Program-made: the position numbers and the translations under genes
Notes under the pieces: generated by a model
Told to the model about the DNA's origin: nothing
Databases searched by the model: none
The model's input: only the letters and a program-made list of their open reading frames with translations
Assembly: GCF_000516985.1 (NCBI RefSeq)
Contig: NW_006917094.1
Span: 2,728,001 to 2,792,000, forward strand
Source: Pestalotiopsis fici W106-1
Lineage: Eukaryota; Ascomycota; Sordariomycetes; Amphisphaeriales; Sporocadaceae
DNA length: 64,000 bases
Direction of reading: 5' to 3'
In this document: positions 45,401 to 57,208 of the stretch, one piece after another
Layout: each line of letters starts with the position of its first letter
Numbering within the stretch: the stretch's first letter is position 1

Positions 45401-47729
45401 ATAATAAATTTTAAATATTTAATTTAAATAATAGCGAATTCGTATTTTTTAAAATCGAAGTAAAGCCTAGCTTTATTTAATTTAATAAAGATTTTATTTA
45501 TTTTTAATATATAATTTACGTAATCGCCGTTAAAATAAATTAAAACGTCGTTTAAATAAGCAAAATAAAAATCGTTTAGGTATTTTTATAACGTAATATT
45601 AATAAACCTTTAAAAAATAGCTAAGGCTCCCGTTAGTTTAAAAGGCATTATTAGTTATTTAAATAAGCTAAAGCGAATATAAAAAACGGTTTTTTATTTA
45701 TTTCTTTTTTTAATTTTTATTTTATAAAAAGCGGCCCTAATATTAATTTTAATAAATTATTTAACTTTTAAAAAAAAACGTAAGGTTTCCCTAATAAAAA
45801 GAAAAAAATAGCGGTTTTTTTTTATAATAGCGTTTAAAGCTCGGTAATTTATATAAAAATAAAGACCTTTTCCGGGTTTTTTTATAAAAAATACAGGGGT
45901 TTTTCCGAAAGAATTGCTAGCCTTAATTTAATTTTTATTTAGGTAATTAGTAAGTATTTTCCTAAAAATAAATAATTTATTTTTAAATATACCGTATAAA
46001 AATCCTTATAAAATTTCCCGAATTTTGCTTTATTTATTTTTAAATAAGGTAATTATATAATTTGCTCCGGATTAATAAAATAAAAGCTTTATTTATTTAT
46101 TATTTATAAATAAAAAAGCGTAATATTTAAGCTAAAAAGGTAACGTATCGGTTATTTCGGAAAAAGTCGTTTTTTTTTTAATTTTTAGCGCTTAATTAAT
46201 ATTTGCTATTATAACGGCAAAAATCTAAATAGTTTTAATTATTTTTTTAAAATTTCTACGCATTTTATATATTTCCGCTATATAAATAATATTTATAATT
46301 ATTTATATATTTTTTATATATTACGTTTTATTTTTTATTAATTCGGGTGCTTTATTTTCGTATTAGCCTTTTTTACGGATAAAGAAACCGTATTTTTTAA
46401 TGCTAAATTTAAGTATTTTTTTCCTAAATAAATATATTACGTTATTGCTTTTTATTTAAAATTTTCCTAATATAATATTATAAGCTAAATTAAGGACGAC
46501 GTACCTTATTATTTTTTTTTTCCGTCCGTCGATATTTATTTAATAAATAGCGATTTTTTAAATATATCGACGTTTTTTATCGTTTTTAGCGAGCCGGAAT
46601 TTTTTATTCCGGATTTAAATGCGCTTAAATTTTTTTTTAATTACAAAAAATTTATTAAAAATAAAATAATAAAAACACTTATTATTAATAAACGCGTTAT
46701 AATAAAATAAATTATTAACGAATATATTTATTAAAAAAAATAATATATATATTATTTAAAATATTTAAAATAATAATTATAGGTTTTTTTTAAGCTTTAA
46801 AGGCGATTTTTTTTAAAGCTTAAGTATTTTCCGACGGTTTTTTATTTTTTTTAAGGTCCGAAATAACTTCGATATAGCTAATTCGGGGGTTAAGGTTAAT
46901 AAAAGGGCCGTAAATAATATATTTTTAATAAAAATATTTAGATTATTTATATTTAAAATATAATTTTTTTTTTCGGAAAAATTAGATTTCCTGCTTATTA
47001 CGCTAAAAAGTTTAGGGTTTTTATTTATTTTCCGACGCCTTTTTACCTATTTATATTGCGTTTATAATATTAATAACGGTAATAATAAATTATTATAAAT
47101 CGAATTTATTAATTTTTTTTATAATAATATCCCTTTTAGCGTTTATTCGATTCCGTAAAGTTTTTCGAAAAAAGGTAAAATAAAACGAAATAGCTCCGGC
47201 TTTTTTTAAAAACTAAATCTTTATATTTTTAGCTTTTTTACGCTTATTTTTTTATAAAGCATTTAGGCGATTAACTATTTTTTTAATTATATTTAATTAT
47301 TAATCGTAATTATCGTTAAATAAATTAAAAATAATTAAGCGGTTTTTTAGGCTTTAATTAATAACAAAATTAAAAATAATAATTTTAATTGCGTTTATTT
47401 AATTTAATTTTTTATTAAAACCGAGCTAATATTTAAAATCGTTTAAAAAATCGGAAAATTTTTAATTTTCCTTTTATTTTATCCGAATTAAGCGATTATC
47501 CGCGATTTATTTAGCTTTTTTATCGATAAATTAATTTTCGATTTTTTTAAAAAACGTTTCCTATTTAAGCTATTTAGGATTAATACTAATAAATTATTAT
47601 ATTACGCGAAAACGCTTATTTTTTAAAAAGGCTATTATAAAATTAAAATAAATAAATTATTTATTATTTAATAAATAATAGTTTTTTATTATTTTTATTT
47701 TCGCTATAATAAAGAAAATTTAAAAATTT

Positions 47730-47829
47730 NNNNNNNNNNNNNNNNNNNNNNNNNNNNNNNNNNNNNNNNNNNNNNNNNNNNNNNNNNNNNNNNNNNNNNN
47801 NNNNNNNNNNNNNNNNNNNNNNNNNNNNN
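47730..47829. other. Assembly gap (100 N)
   Basis: One hundred N lie inside the retrotransposon. As a placeholder, its real length is unknown. The sequence on both sides has the same AT-rich character, so the gap is within the same element. Confidence 0.95.
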
Positions 47830-48102
47830 ATTTTTTTATCCTAAAAAGGCTATTTAGCGGCCTTATAATAATTAAAAGCGTTATTATAAAAGGCTTAAGC
47901 CGTATTTTCGGGATCGGAACCTTTTATAATATCGTATATTAGGGGAAGGAGCGAAAGGTTATCGAAAAAGGGAAATTTTAAAGCGATTTCGTATTTACTA
48001 AGATTTTCGGATATTGCGCTATTAAAGGTAAAAAATAATACTAAAAACTTTATAAATACCCTATTAATTTATATAAAATTGCAAAAATAAAGCTAATTTA
48101 TA

Positions 48103-48270
48103 TATAATAAGCTTATTAAATGCGTATAATTACGTAATTATGGCTAAATATAATTTATAAATTAGCTTAAGTAAAAGGAAGCTATTTCTTATACGCAGAT
48201 TTTATCGTAACCTATTTAGGCACCGGATTAATTATATATCCGGTGCCGAAAATCGGGTGCACCCGTAACA
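48103..48270. repeat. Right LTR (the element's 5' LTR), 168 bp
   Basis: It has the same length as the left copy and is more mutated at its left end (TATAATAAGC against TGTGATGGGC). It keeps the inverted repeat (48219-48228 with 48238-48247) and a perfect 12-base palindrome CGGGTGCACCCG at 48254-48265, which is changed by one base in the left copy. It ends in CGTAACA. On the minus strand this is the upstream LTR. Confidence 0.92.
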
Positions 48271-48275
48271 TTTTC
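48271..48275. repeat. Target-site duplication, right copy (TTTTC)
   Basis: TTTTC follows the last base of the right LTR and equals the left copy at 42243-42247. Confidence 0.88.
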
Positions 48276-48369
48276 TTCTTCTTTCGAGATCCGTTCTTGC
48301 CGACCGATCAAATGCTACCATGTAGTGAGTGTTATTTGCATAATGGCAGTGAATGACAGTATGATGGAT

Positions 48370-48390
48370 CAGTCAGTCAGTCAGTCAGTC
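48370..48390. repeat. (CAGT)5 tetranucleotide repeat
   Basis: Five uninterrupted CAGT units plus one C form a simple microsatellite just outside the retrotransposon. Confidence 0.88.
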
Positions 48391-49595
48391 GACTGGGGTT
48401 ACCTGGCGGAGAAATTGCTGTTGAAGTACGGTACCTGATGATCGCCACGACGTCATCCTATTCGGGCGGGATTTTATCTCATCAATTGGCTTTCATCAAA
48501 CAAACAAGCTTTGTTTTCCAGGGACAGCACGGTCCACTATAACAGCAGCCCCCATGCCTGCCAACTGCCAACATCAAAGACTCCTAATATATTACTATGA
48601 CAATAACAACAAGACGGTAATCGGTCCTGGGTGATGTCTGCGCTCCCTCCCCTGAGCCCACAAGCGATGGAGATCCACACAGCTTGGTAACGCCTTGAGC
48701 GCTGCTGGGCCCTTTTGGCATGTTACCCTCGCTCGATACACTTACGAGAAGCCTTGTTGCACAGATCAAATGACATCCTCGACCGTCCTTGGCATAGGGA
48801 TTGCAGGTTGTCCGAGGTTGGTCCAGCAGGCGGCCATTGTTGCCAGGGGGGCGAAGGGTTGAAGGGTTCGCCACGGGGCTCTAATTCGGGGCCTCCTAGT
48901 AGAAGCTCAAGCTTAACCTTACTTTACCGGTATCCACTATAAACCCCCAAATCCATTCGAGGTTCCACTATCACGAGGAAGCAACGGTACCTGATCGCTC
49001 GCTCCCTTCAAATATTGGATCTCTTTTGGCAGTCGTCTGTCTGTGTGCATGAGGCACAGGGCGCTGTCCAATATCTGCGCAAAGTAAAGTACCGTATTCT
49101 AGGGGCCCGGCTCTGCGGCACTCTGCCTTTAGCGGACAATTGCCGCCAGTTGATTCGGGGAAGCCGCCGGCTCATGCGCAACGGGCGGGAGAGGTGAAAC
49201 GGTCTGTCTATATTGGCTTTGGTTGTTCATCAACGCCGGTTATGACCGCGAATTAGAGGATCGATCATGTGTCTATGAGATGCACGCAAATTGTGTCATT
49301 GGCTTCACTAGCAAGACCGTCTTTTTTTTTTTTTTCCCAAAGAGAAAGAGTTAAAGAAAATACCATGAATGTTTTTCCTTGGCTCAAAAACAATGACGTT
49401 GATTGGAGCCAAGACGGCTACTGGGTCCTGAAAGGGGCAAGCGGGCCGGATACGAGAAGATCTACACCTTCTTCTGGGGGTCATAGTCTCAATTGAACGT
49501 TGCACTGGTAAACGAACGTTACGATGGGGCTGGGCAGCCGTTGCTAGAATATATTGGCAAAAAAAAAATACCCGTATAGCACACGAGAAGTTTTG

Positions 49596-49603
49596 TATAT
49601 ATA
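49596..49603 (+). promoter_or_regulatory. TATA box of the small secreted protein gene
   Basis: TATATATA stands about 150 bp before the ATG at 49754. The following stretch is pyrimidine- and CA-rich without ATG, as for a TATA-directed start some 30 bp downstream. Confidence 0.6.
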
Positions 49604-49753
49604 GGCATTGCCGCCGCCCTCTTCATCAGCCTGATTTTCTTTTACTCATCATCACCATCGCTTTATACAAACTAATACAACAAACACACTCGCTCTACCA
49701 ATCTCTTATAAACGACTCTTTCGTCTCTCAACTTTCAAAACTCAACCATCAAA

Positions 49754-50270
49754 ATGAAGTTCTCCGCTGTTGTCGCTCTCGCCGCCTCGGCCTCTGCTGC
49801 CACTCTCCAGAAGAAGCAGGCCCTTGACTACCCCATTGGCAACTTTGTTGCTTCCTGCATTCCTCACAGCACCTACTGCTCGTAAGTCTCTTGCTTCTCA
49901 ACAATCACAATACTAGAAACACTCATTAACACCTTGTGCTCTTCACAGCTACAACTTCACCGTCACCTCGGACCCCAGCCTGCCCGCCAGCCACTGCGGC
50001 GCCTTCATCCAGGGCCCCGACGTTCTCCCCAACGTCACTGCCGGCTCGTGCCCCGACAACGTCGCCTACACCTGGTCGGCCACCAGGACCGAGGAGGGCG
50101 GCCTCGACTTTGCCATCTGGTACGCCTTCAACTCGCGCAGCAACATTACCTACTGCCACTCCGTCGCCGCCGACGAGATCTTGACCGAGAACCACGGCGC
50201 CGTCAGCGATGAGCGCTACATTGGCCCTGCCAACTTTACTGCTTCCGTCCTCAACTGCAACGTTGCTTAA
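49754..50270 (+). CDS. Small secreted protein with six cysteines, 149 aa
   Basis: Exons 49754-49881 and 49949-50270 join in frame through a 67 bp intron (GTAAGT donor). The first ~16 residues, MKFSAVVALAASASA, form a signal peptide, followed by LQKK, a possible Kex2-type processing site. The mature part has six Cys (35, 42, 59, 77, 112 and 146), an even number that suggests three disulfides, and four N-glycosylation sequons (N45, N71, N108 and N138). It has no domain that I recognise. The lack of a GPI tail or membrane segment makes it a free secreted protein. Such small cysteine-containing proteins include many candidate effectors in plant- and insect-associated fungi, but nothing here shows a host role. 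A strong TATA box and long leader suggest regulated, possibly high expression. It stands 1.5 kb from a transposon. Confidence 0.9.
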
Positions 50271-50671
50271 ATAGGGGGAAATGAGTTGATTCGATTGGGA
50301 CGGTTGATGTTGGATGATGTGCATTTTCGAAAATGTCTTGCCATTAGCGATAGAAAAAAGATTACAGTATGAGAGGATTTCGACGAGATCCCTAAATATA
50401 AGAATATAATGTTTATATCCAATCTACATTAGCGCACCAGATGAGGTTGAATCATGATGAAAGTGAGAAACATTGCGAGTTTGGTTGTATAATGAAACAC
50501 TAGGATGGGTATATCGAAGTGCAATGTTAACACTTGCTATGTGAGCCAAACAGTAAAAACAATCGTACCTTTAGTAACCCTTAACGCCAGACTGACATGA
50601 CAATCATCGAAAGCAATGCGGACAAGCTTTGGGCCACAATATCTACAATATTCTGTACGGCTCAGATGAGA
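50271..50671. other. Intergenic, two converging 3' ends
   Basis: This 401 bp interval holds the 3' ends of the secreted-protein gene and the ankyrin gene. No other feature was seen. Confidence 0.6.
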
Positions 50672-53600
50672 TCAAAAGATCACCCCGTCCTCGAGAAGTA
50701 GCTTTTCCACAATCATGTCAAGTTCCACATCCTGCTGATTGTACGAAACAAAAGGCCACTCGAGTACTTCAGCAGTCTGTTCATAATCCATCAAGTCCGC
50801 GTCAATGTCCAACACGGACAAGTCATCAGTGCGGGGATCCATTTCGTAAGCGGCTAACTGCTCGTCCGCAGCTTCAAAAGTACGCGAAGAACTCGTTGTG
50901 CTTGTATTCCCCTCAGGGGAACCGGATATCAATGATGAGGTGTCTGTCTCCAAAGGACAGCCAAACCACTCTTCGAAACTCGAATCATCGTCCATGAACC
51001 AATCGAGATCATTTGTACCGCGCCGCGTTCTTGCAATCTCCTCATCCTTTTCATTCCAGCCACCACGCTCTTTGAGGAGCTTTGCTGTTGAATAATGACA
51101 TTTCTCCATGGCAAGGACCACAGACCTGATGTAATGTATCCTCGCACGTCCTTGGATGACTACACCCCGCAACAGAAGTAGCTCAACGGCATCAATCATT
51201 CCGTCTTCCGCTGCGAGCTCCAGGCATGTGAATTCGTCCCTCAAGACTTGAATATGTGCATTGATGTCAAGGCCGCTGTCCAGGAGAAAGACCATATTCT
51301 TGAAATTTCCGTTCAACATAGCACAAGAAAATACTTCATGTGGTTGATGGTTGATGTCAGCCCCATACTCCATGAGAAGTGATAAAATGTCTAAATTTCC
51401 GAATTCTACTGCGGTGTAGACTGCCTCTGCGGCCTGGAACCATTTTCGGGAATCAGCAGTCGCTCCTTCCTCCAGCACAGTTCTCACGTAGTCGGCATTC
51501 CCGGTCCTGGCCGCAACATCCAACGGACTGAAACTGAGGGCCTTGCTTCTACCCCGGACTTCAAAGTCAAGGGACTCGAGCCTTGCCAAATGCTGTTTAA
51601 CAATTCCCAGATCCGCACAATGACTTAGTGCTGGTAGGAGCATGCGTTGATGCCATTCTTGGTCCGAAACATGCGATATCTGCAAAACATGAGCTGACAT
51701 GATTTTGTTTCTAATGTCTTCCCTCAGAGATGATGATGAATCAAACAGCAGCTCGACAAGGAAAGGGTCGGGGAGGTATCCGCGATCGAGCATGGTTCTC
51801 ACACTTTCTTCTTGTTCCATGAACGCTGCAACCAGCAACGGCGAGAGTTGATCTCTCATCGGGTCGACTTGAAAGTGTTGCCCGATACCAATGCTTGGAT
51901 CATTGTAGTCGTCGGGCCCGATGATACACTCAATCGTTTTGCGAGCGACAGTGCTGTAAATGAGATAAATTGACAATGCAGTGCTTGCTCTGAAGGCATC
52001 GTCAAGTAGCATATTGATGAGGGTTTGACCACCCATTCGAAGGGAAAGGGCGAGAGCGCTGGCCTCGTATTCGTCAATGGGCCCAGGATGCCGGTTTGAT
52101 ATTACGTGCTCAATAACACGGTAGTCGTGCATCTCGACTGCCCTGTTGACAGCGAGAAATAAGGCGTTGGAGCCGTAGACTCCTCCATGGGAAAAATAAA
52201 ATTGCACAATGCCAAGGTTCCCTGTGCAACAAGCCGCCTCTAGAACGGTTTCGCCTCTTGGGTTGGTTCCAACCACATCGCAACCTGGAAGTAGGAAATT
52301 CACAACCTCTTGGTCGTCGCTGCGTACAGCATCGATGATTTCGTGGCCTCGGATGACGGCGCCATGGTTGACAAGTTTTTGAATGAGTCTTAGTCCGTGT
52401 CGATACCGAATAGCAACGTCCAGCGCACGTTGCTGACTGCATGAGTAAGTATTCAGTCCACGTTGCACATCGCATAGCTCATCAACGTTCTTGCACCGAT
52501 TCAGCACTTGAGTGATCAGTCTGTCTGATTTAGTCTCTATTGCAGAGACGAGATCAGTGCCAGCTGCATCAGCCCCGAGATCCAACATAATCGATATAGC
52601 ATCCTTGTGGCCCATCCTTGTAGCCCAACACAAAGCAGTAGACGATATTGAACACCAGCCTTTCTGCCTTATTCCCATCCCGTGTATCAGGCTGAAACCA
52701 CGATTGATGTCAAATCCGCTATCTTTCAGCAGCATTATAAGGCGAGTATTGCCATGAAATGCTGCTGCGTGAAAGATTGGGAAACGGGAACTATGCAGCT
52801 GATTACGGACAGCCTCATGCTTCATCAAGAGCTGGGAAACGCGGCAGTCCCTGTCCCATGAAGAGGCCAAAAAGGCTGAATTGGCCAGATCCTCATTGTC
52901 TTGAAGTTGAGTATCGAGGTGGCCCAAAAAGATTTGAGCAAGATCGTGATCTCCTGTAATGCAGGCAGTGATGAAGGCCCGCTCAAGTGATTTAACTCTG
53001 TGCCCTTGTTCCATGACTGACGAAATGAAGATTTCTGTGATGCTTCTATCTCCTACTAGAATAGCGAGTTGCAAAGGGGAACTTGGCACTCTAGTATCGG
53101 TTGTGTGTGGGAGCAGGAGTTCATACTCCTTGATTCCTAGAAAGCTGTAACGTATGGCATTATAGCCGCACGGCTTCTGTAGCGATTCAGTGGCACCACA
53201 CTGCAAAAGCAAGCGGACAAGGCTGATATTCCTCGAGAGGACTGCCCCTTCAAGAGGAGTGATCGAATCTTCTGCCCGTGCGTCCACTCGCGCGCCATTG
53301 CGAAGGAGAAGATCAGCGAAATATAACACATCCGGATGATTGGTTTTTTTGGACAGGCACAGGCATTGCAAGGGCGTGGGCGTTCCCAAATTTGTTTCTG
53401 CGCCGGCACCAATCAAGATCTTAGCTAATTGTAAGTTGCACGTTGAAGCTGCAAACTGAAGGGCTGTCGATGGTTTCACAATTTCGTTAATTTTGCAATA
53501 GGCTCGTCCACGATAAACGGAACCCCTGAAGTAAGAGGCGATCGGGATGAGCGTATTGACATCTCTGCCAGCCTCCAATAGTCTCGACACCAACGCTGTT

Positions 53601-54691
53601 GCACCATGTTCTACTGCAATCTCGTACAAGCTCTCGAGAATAGCCTCTGAAGTAGGATCAGTGGAAACAATGAGTTGGCCCAGAAACACGGGATATGCAT
53701 TGTTGAGTTCAAGGAATAACAAAAGCAAATGACTTCCCCGGTCATGGTGGGTATCATAAACTGCACCCTCAAGATTGTAGAGCTTATTCGAGACTTGGAA
53801 CAGAAAGGCCTTCAATATCTTTGTCGCCACGTTGGTAGGCTCCGACAGGCCGATGCACGCCATTGATGATTGCGAGTCGCTTGGGATGGAAGGCAGAATT
53901 CGCGCAAGGTTTGCTGCATTAGATGGCGATTCGTACGATGCTGCGTAAATTGCTCGAGCCAAATCAGATGGCTCGTTGAATTCTATTCCAGGTATGAGAC
54001 CACAGCCAAGTACAGCCTTAGCCAGAATTTGCATGAATCTGGACGACTGCGGCACGACTAGCGGATCATGTCAGTATTTTGGGGCGCTGATGTATCAATA
54101 TGCTGCTGCTTAATGTACCTATATTGAAGCGTCTCTCGAATTGAATCCAGGGCAGAGACTGTGGCCAATCAGTGACAACTTCAGGAGCCCCCGGACTAGC
54201 TCTGCGAACGATGTGGCCCGGCGGAAGTCGTGGACTTGGAGCTGCGAAACACATGAGCCACATTCTTGTAAACGACGTTGTCATTGTATGGTTCACACAC
54301 CTCTGCCATACTTTCTGGCCAAAGATAGGCCGGGATCATGTCTCTGCCGCGCTCGATTGAAACGAGCCTCTGAAAGCAGTATCCCATCGACAACGTAAGC
54401 GCCGGAATTGTGGCCTTGCAGTTTCCGTTTTTTGCGATCCTGGTGTGTGAGATATTCCAGCACTTCCTTCTTGACATTTTTGCGGGCGCCCCATAATTTG
54501 AGTCTGTATTCATATTGTGATTTCCTACACAGTCTTTAGCATAATAACACCCGCCAAGAGATGGAATGCGCGCACTTCTGATCGAACTTATGCGTTTCTA
54601 ACATGTGGTCCATCACTTTGTCGAGCCTCAGGTTCTCGACTATGTAGAGGCGCAAGATTTCCTCCTTGTGAGGCTCCCATTTCTTGGACAT
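50672..54691 (-). CDS. Clr5-domain ankyrin-repeat protein, 1282 aa, 4 exons
   Basis: Four exons join in frame: 54691-54576, 54524-54301, 54241-54119 and 54057-50672, with introns of 51, 59 and 61 bp. The N-terminus is a Clr5 domain (aa ~5-51): WEPHKEEILRLYIVENLRLDKV, then the QYEYRLKLWG end formed across the first splice, which confirms the join. A basic helix follows (GARKNVKKEVLEYL). WPQSLPWIQFERRFNIVVPQ crosses the third splice, again in frame. The last exon carries many ankyrin repeats, some degenerate, of the type STALQFAAS and ITPLEGAVLSR, plus a less ordered acidic C-terminus. Clr5-ankyrin proteins are frequent in fungi. Fission yeast Clr5 acts in silencing, but the function of the Clr5-ankyrin proteins is unknown. 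Taking only the last exon would miss the Clr5 domain. Confidence 0.9.
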
Positions 54692-57208
54692 TGCGCCGCC
54701 ACAGCCCTGTTGTGGTATTTCGAACAGAAATCAAATGGTGCGCCTCTGGTTAGACGACACATTAAGTGTTCAGTGAACACAGTGATCATAGAAGAGTGGG
54801 AGGCTCGGAAATGAATGTGACGGGCCAGCGAATGACGACCAAAATAATCATTATTGGTGATTGCGACAAAGTTTGCACGTCAAAAAAAAGATGGGCGGGC
54901 TGTAAGACCTTTATGTAAAGCAACGCAGCCTGATGTATCTGCAGCCATGCTGGAGGTGTCTACTCCGCCCGGGCAAAGAACACCCAGCTGCGAGTCTCAT
55001 TGGATCATGTCGAAACCAAAATATGCAGGCCATGCGTATTTCAGATATACACCAACCATGGCTTCTCTTTGCATCACCATCATGTGGGGACATTTGGCAG
55101 TACAGCGATGAGTTTGATTCGATGATTTCAGAACCAGAATATGCAGGCCTTGTACAACCACACCGGCCACAGCCTGAAGCTTCTCACTTGCAAAGATCCT
55201 TGAAATCCGAGTGATGATTCTTATTGGACACCTACAAAACCAGAAAACCGTTATGGAACGCCATCTGCTGTCCGGAAAGAGCCTAGCCCAGCTATCGAGG
55301 GCTGACAGCGTCTACCATTTGCTCGCTCCAAAACCAGAAAACCCATTATTGCCCAACGAAGCTCTTTTCTTTTTCAACAGTGCTCCCGTGCAGGCAAGAC
55401 CATATGTCTGCGACCCATGTGCCTACGCTTGCCAAATCCTTGCTAAGAGCCACCGAGGTGATGCAAAGGCAGAGTATACAATGCCTCTTGTAGAGGCACG
55501 ATATATACCTATCTATCCCCTGATAAGACTTCTTGCGATGACGAGAAGATGGGACCAATACAATTATGCTCAAGCAATAATAAAGGGCGCAGAATACCTG
55601 CACATCGCTGAACTATTCACTCGATTGCTCATCGAATATGCCGCACATATCGACAGAAGCCACCGTCGCACTCGTCGGTCTATCCTTGGCCCTTCCCGGC
55701 ACCATCATTCCCTTGTACAAGTTCCTTGCTGAACGCCGACGGCAACACCAACACCAGGAGACTACCGGTATGTGCTCACCATTTCAGCCAAGCATCCCCA
55801 CCATATTGGTCCAGTCCTCTGAAATCAAGCATGGCTAGATACCTACCCATATCAGACACGGCAAACAACACAAGTTTCCAGCGGCTTCAACCTCGTTCGA
55901 GTCGAGTTCACGAGTCTAATACGAGTCGAAACAATGCATGCCGTGGCACATTCGGGGACAAGGCCGGGAACAGAACATTACCGAGTGCTGGAAGACGTGT
56001 AATAATCACAACTTGAAACGGAGGAGCCTTGCATCAGAATACCAATATAACCCCCTCATCGCATATACCCATTCTTGTACAATCATCTTTTTTTTTTGGC
56101 CTTGGTCTCCTCGAATTCGGACCAAGGTGTTATTGATTCGCACGCGCAGCCGCCCGATCAACAAGATCACAGCAATAAGACGTCTTTCGCAGAGGAGCAG
56201 CATCGTTTAGTGGTAGCTCGACAACTCATATACTATTAAATCACAATTATCTTTCCACAAGCCGCAGCAAATGATCAATGACTATCATGCTTCCGACTCT
56301 TTGCAGGCAAAGGTTGATAAGTAGACACCCACGTCGATATTGAGCAACTCTTTTTGGCCTACGCATTGGCCAAGATGCGGGCCCTTGTACAAAGTTCAGC
56401 GCCCTGGAAAAGCGCCAGTGCAAATCTGGAGTAGAAAGATCATAGAGTTCGACAATATTATTACGGGCTTGATTTTTTTATTTTTTTTAAAAAAAAAAAA
56501 CACATGTGGAAGCAATACATCTTACCGCTTGGGGAATTAACCAGCGCCTATTCGTTTATGGTATGCGACAGTAGTGTATAATGCTGATGATCAGTTTTCC
56601 TGTTATGTCCTTGTATCTCCAACTTTGATCAGGGCAATCCACTTCTGACTAATGGCAATCAGAAATCTAATGCACAGTCACCTATGCAGATAATCAATGT
56701 GGTGTATTGTCCTCTACGCATACACATTGTAGCTCAAAAGTGACAGAAATTCGGCAATCTGTTTTTTATATTATTCTGAAGTGTCTCAAACCTATCAAAA
56801 CCTAGAAGATATGGTCCTAATGCGCATGAAAAGTGACATTCCCGAGCGACATCGCCTTACAGGTCTTGTCCTAGGCAGTGGATATTGTGCCAAAACTTTT
56901 CACAAGCCAGTCTCACGCGCTCTCTCCATACTCCTACATGCCTTTTTCCCCCTCTTCTCTCCTCGTTCCAAATGAATAGAAGATTTCTGATGTAGCCTTT
57001 GGGACTAGAACCGTCCAACTTTCATAAACAACCGAACAAACAACTAGACAACCATAGTTTAGGAAAACATATCAGCTTCGAAATCGGTTTGTTGGCCGAA
57101 TTTGTTGTGAGGTTGGTTGTACTGTTTGCAACCTGGCCTTCATAAACCGAAATCATGTGCTCGCACGGGGCAGAGCTAAAGGTCTATCATAATTGTAAGA
57201 ATTGGAGT
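54692..57208. other. Intergenic with weak coding signals
   Basis: This 2.5 kb region lies between the starts and ends of two minus-strand genes. Imperfect repeated phrases of the type CCA-AAATATGCAGGCC and CCAGAATATGCAGGCC occur near 55015-55160, and a frame of 170 codons at 55214-55732 has no family. A small membrane-type peptide may lie at 55638-55838 and is annotated separately. The rest shows no gene. Confidence 0.5.
55638..55838 (+). CDS. Possible small membrane peptide, 66 aa
   Basis: ATG 55638 opens MPHISTEATVALVGLSLALP, and the hydrophobic segment through TIIPLYKFL could span a membrane; a basic ERRRQHQHQ follows. Proteins starting with ISTEATVALV then a membrane helix resemble short fungal peptides I recall, but I cannot name a family. 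A GTATGT inside (about 55767) could be a splice donor, so the real gene may be longer and spliced. It overlaps an unrelated frame, and the call is weak. Confidence 0.3.
   Translation: MPHISTEATVALVGLSLALPGTIIPLYKFLAERRRQHQHQETTGMCSPFQPSIPTILVQSSEIKHG

Larger units (their letters stand above)
42248..48270 (-). mobile_element. RIP-degraded Ty3/Gypsy LTR retrotransposon, about 6.0 kb
   Basis: Two direct repeats of 168 bp bound it (42248-42415 and 48103-48270), and the 5 bp duplication TTTTC flanks it on both sides. Between them the sequence is extremely A/T-rich, with no open frame of length. In degraded form, the minus strand still encodes reverse-transcriptase core pieces: FGKTPVFFIKKPGKGL then YINYRALNAI about 45921-45830, and a YLND box at about 45545-45559 where the family has YLDD. 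Integrase-like pieces lie downstream at about 44030-44170. The order RT then integrase on the minus strand is that of Ty3/Gypsy (Metaviridae). Gag and a primer-binding site were not recognised. An assembly gap lies at 47730-47829. The element is surely dead. This is a fungal transposon. Confidence 0.93.
48276..49753. other. Intergenic, LTR element to secreted-protein gene
   Basis: This is about 1.5 kb of normal composition after the element edge. It contains (CAGT)5 at 48370-48390, a T run at 49322-49335, and the promoter of the next gene at its end. No gene is supported. Confidence 0.6.

Noticed and set aside
55214..55732. About 172-codon plus-strand frame
   Set aside because: It is overlapped by another frame with a more plausible membrane segment, and its residues match no family that I know. 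Not called.
56190..56215. GCATCGTTTAGTGGTAGCTCG looks like the first half of a tRNA
   Set aside because: No matching anticodon arm or T-arm follows, and the 3' pairing partner for the acceptor stem is missing, so it is chance similarity or an unsupported fragment.
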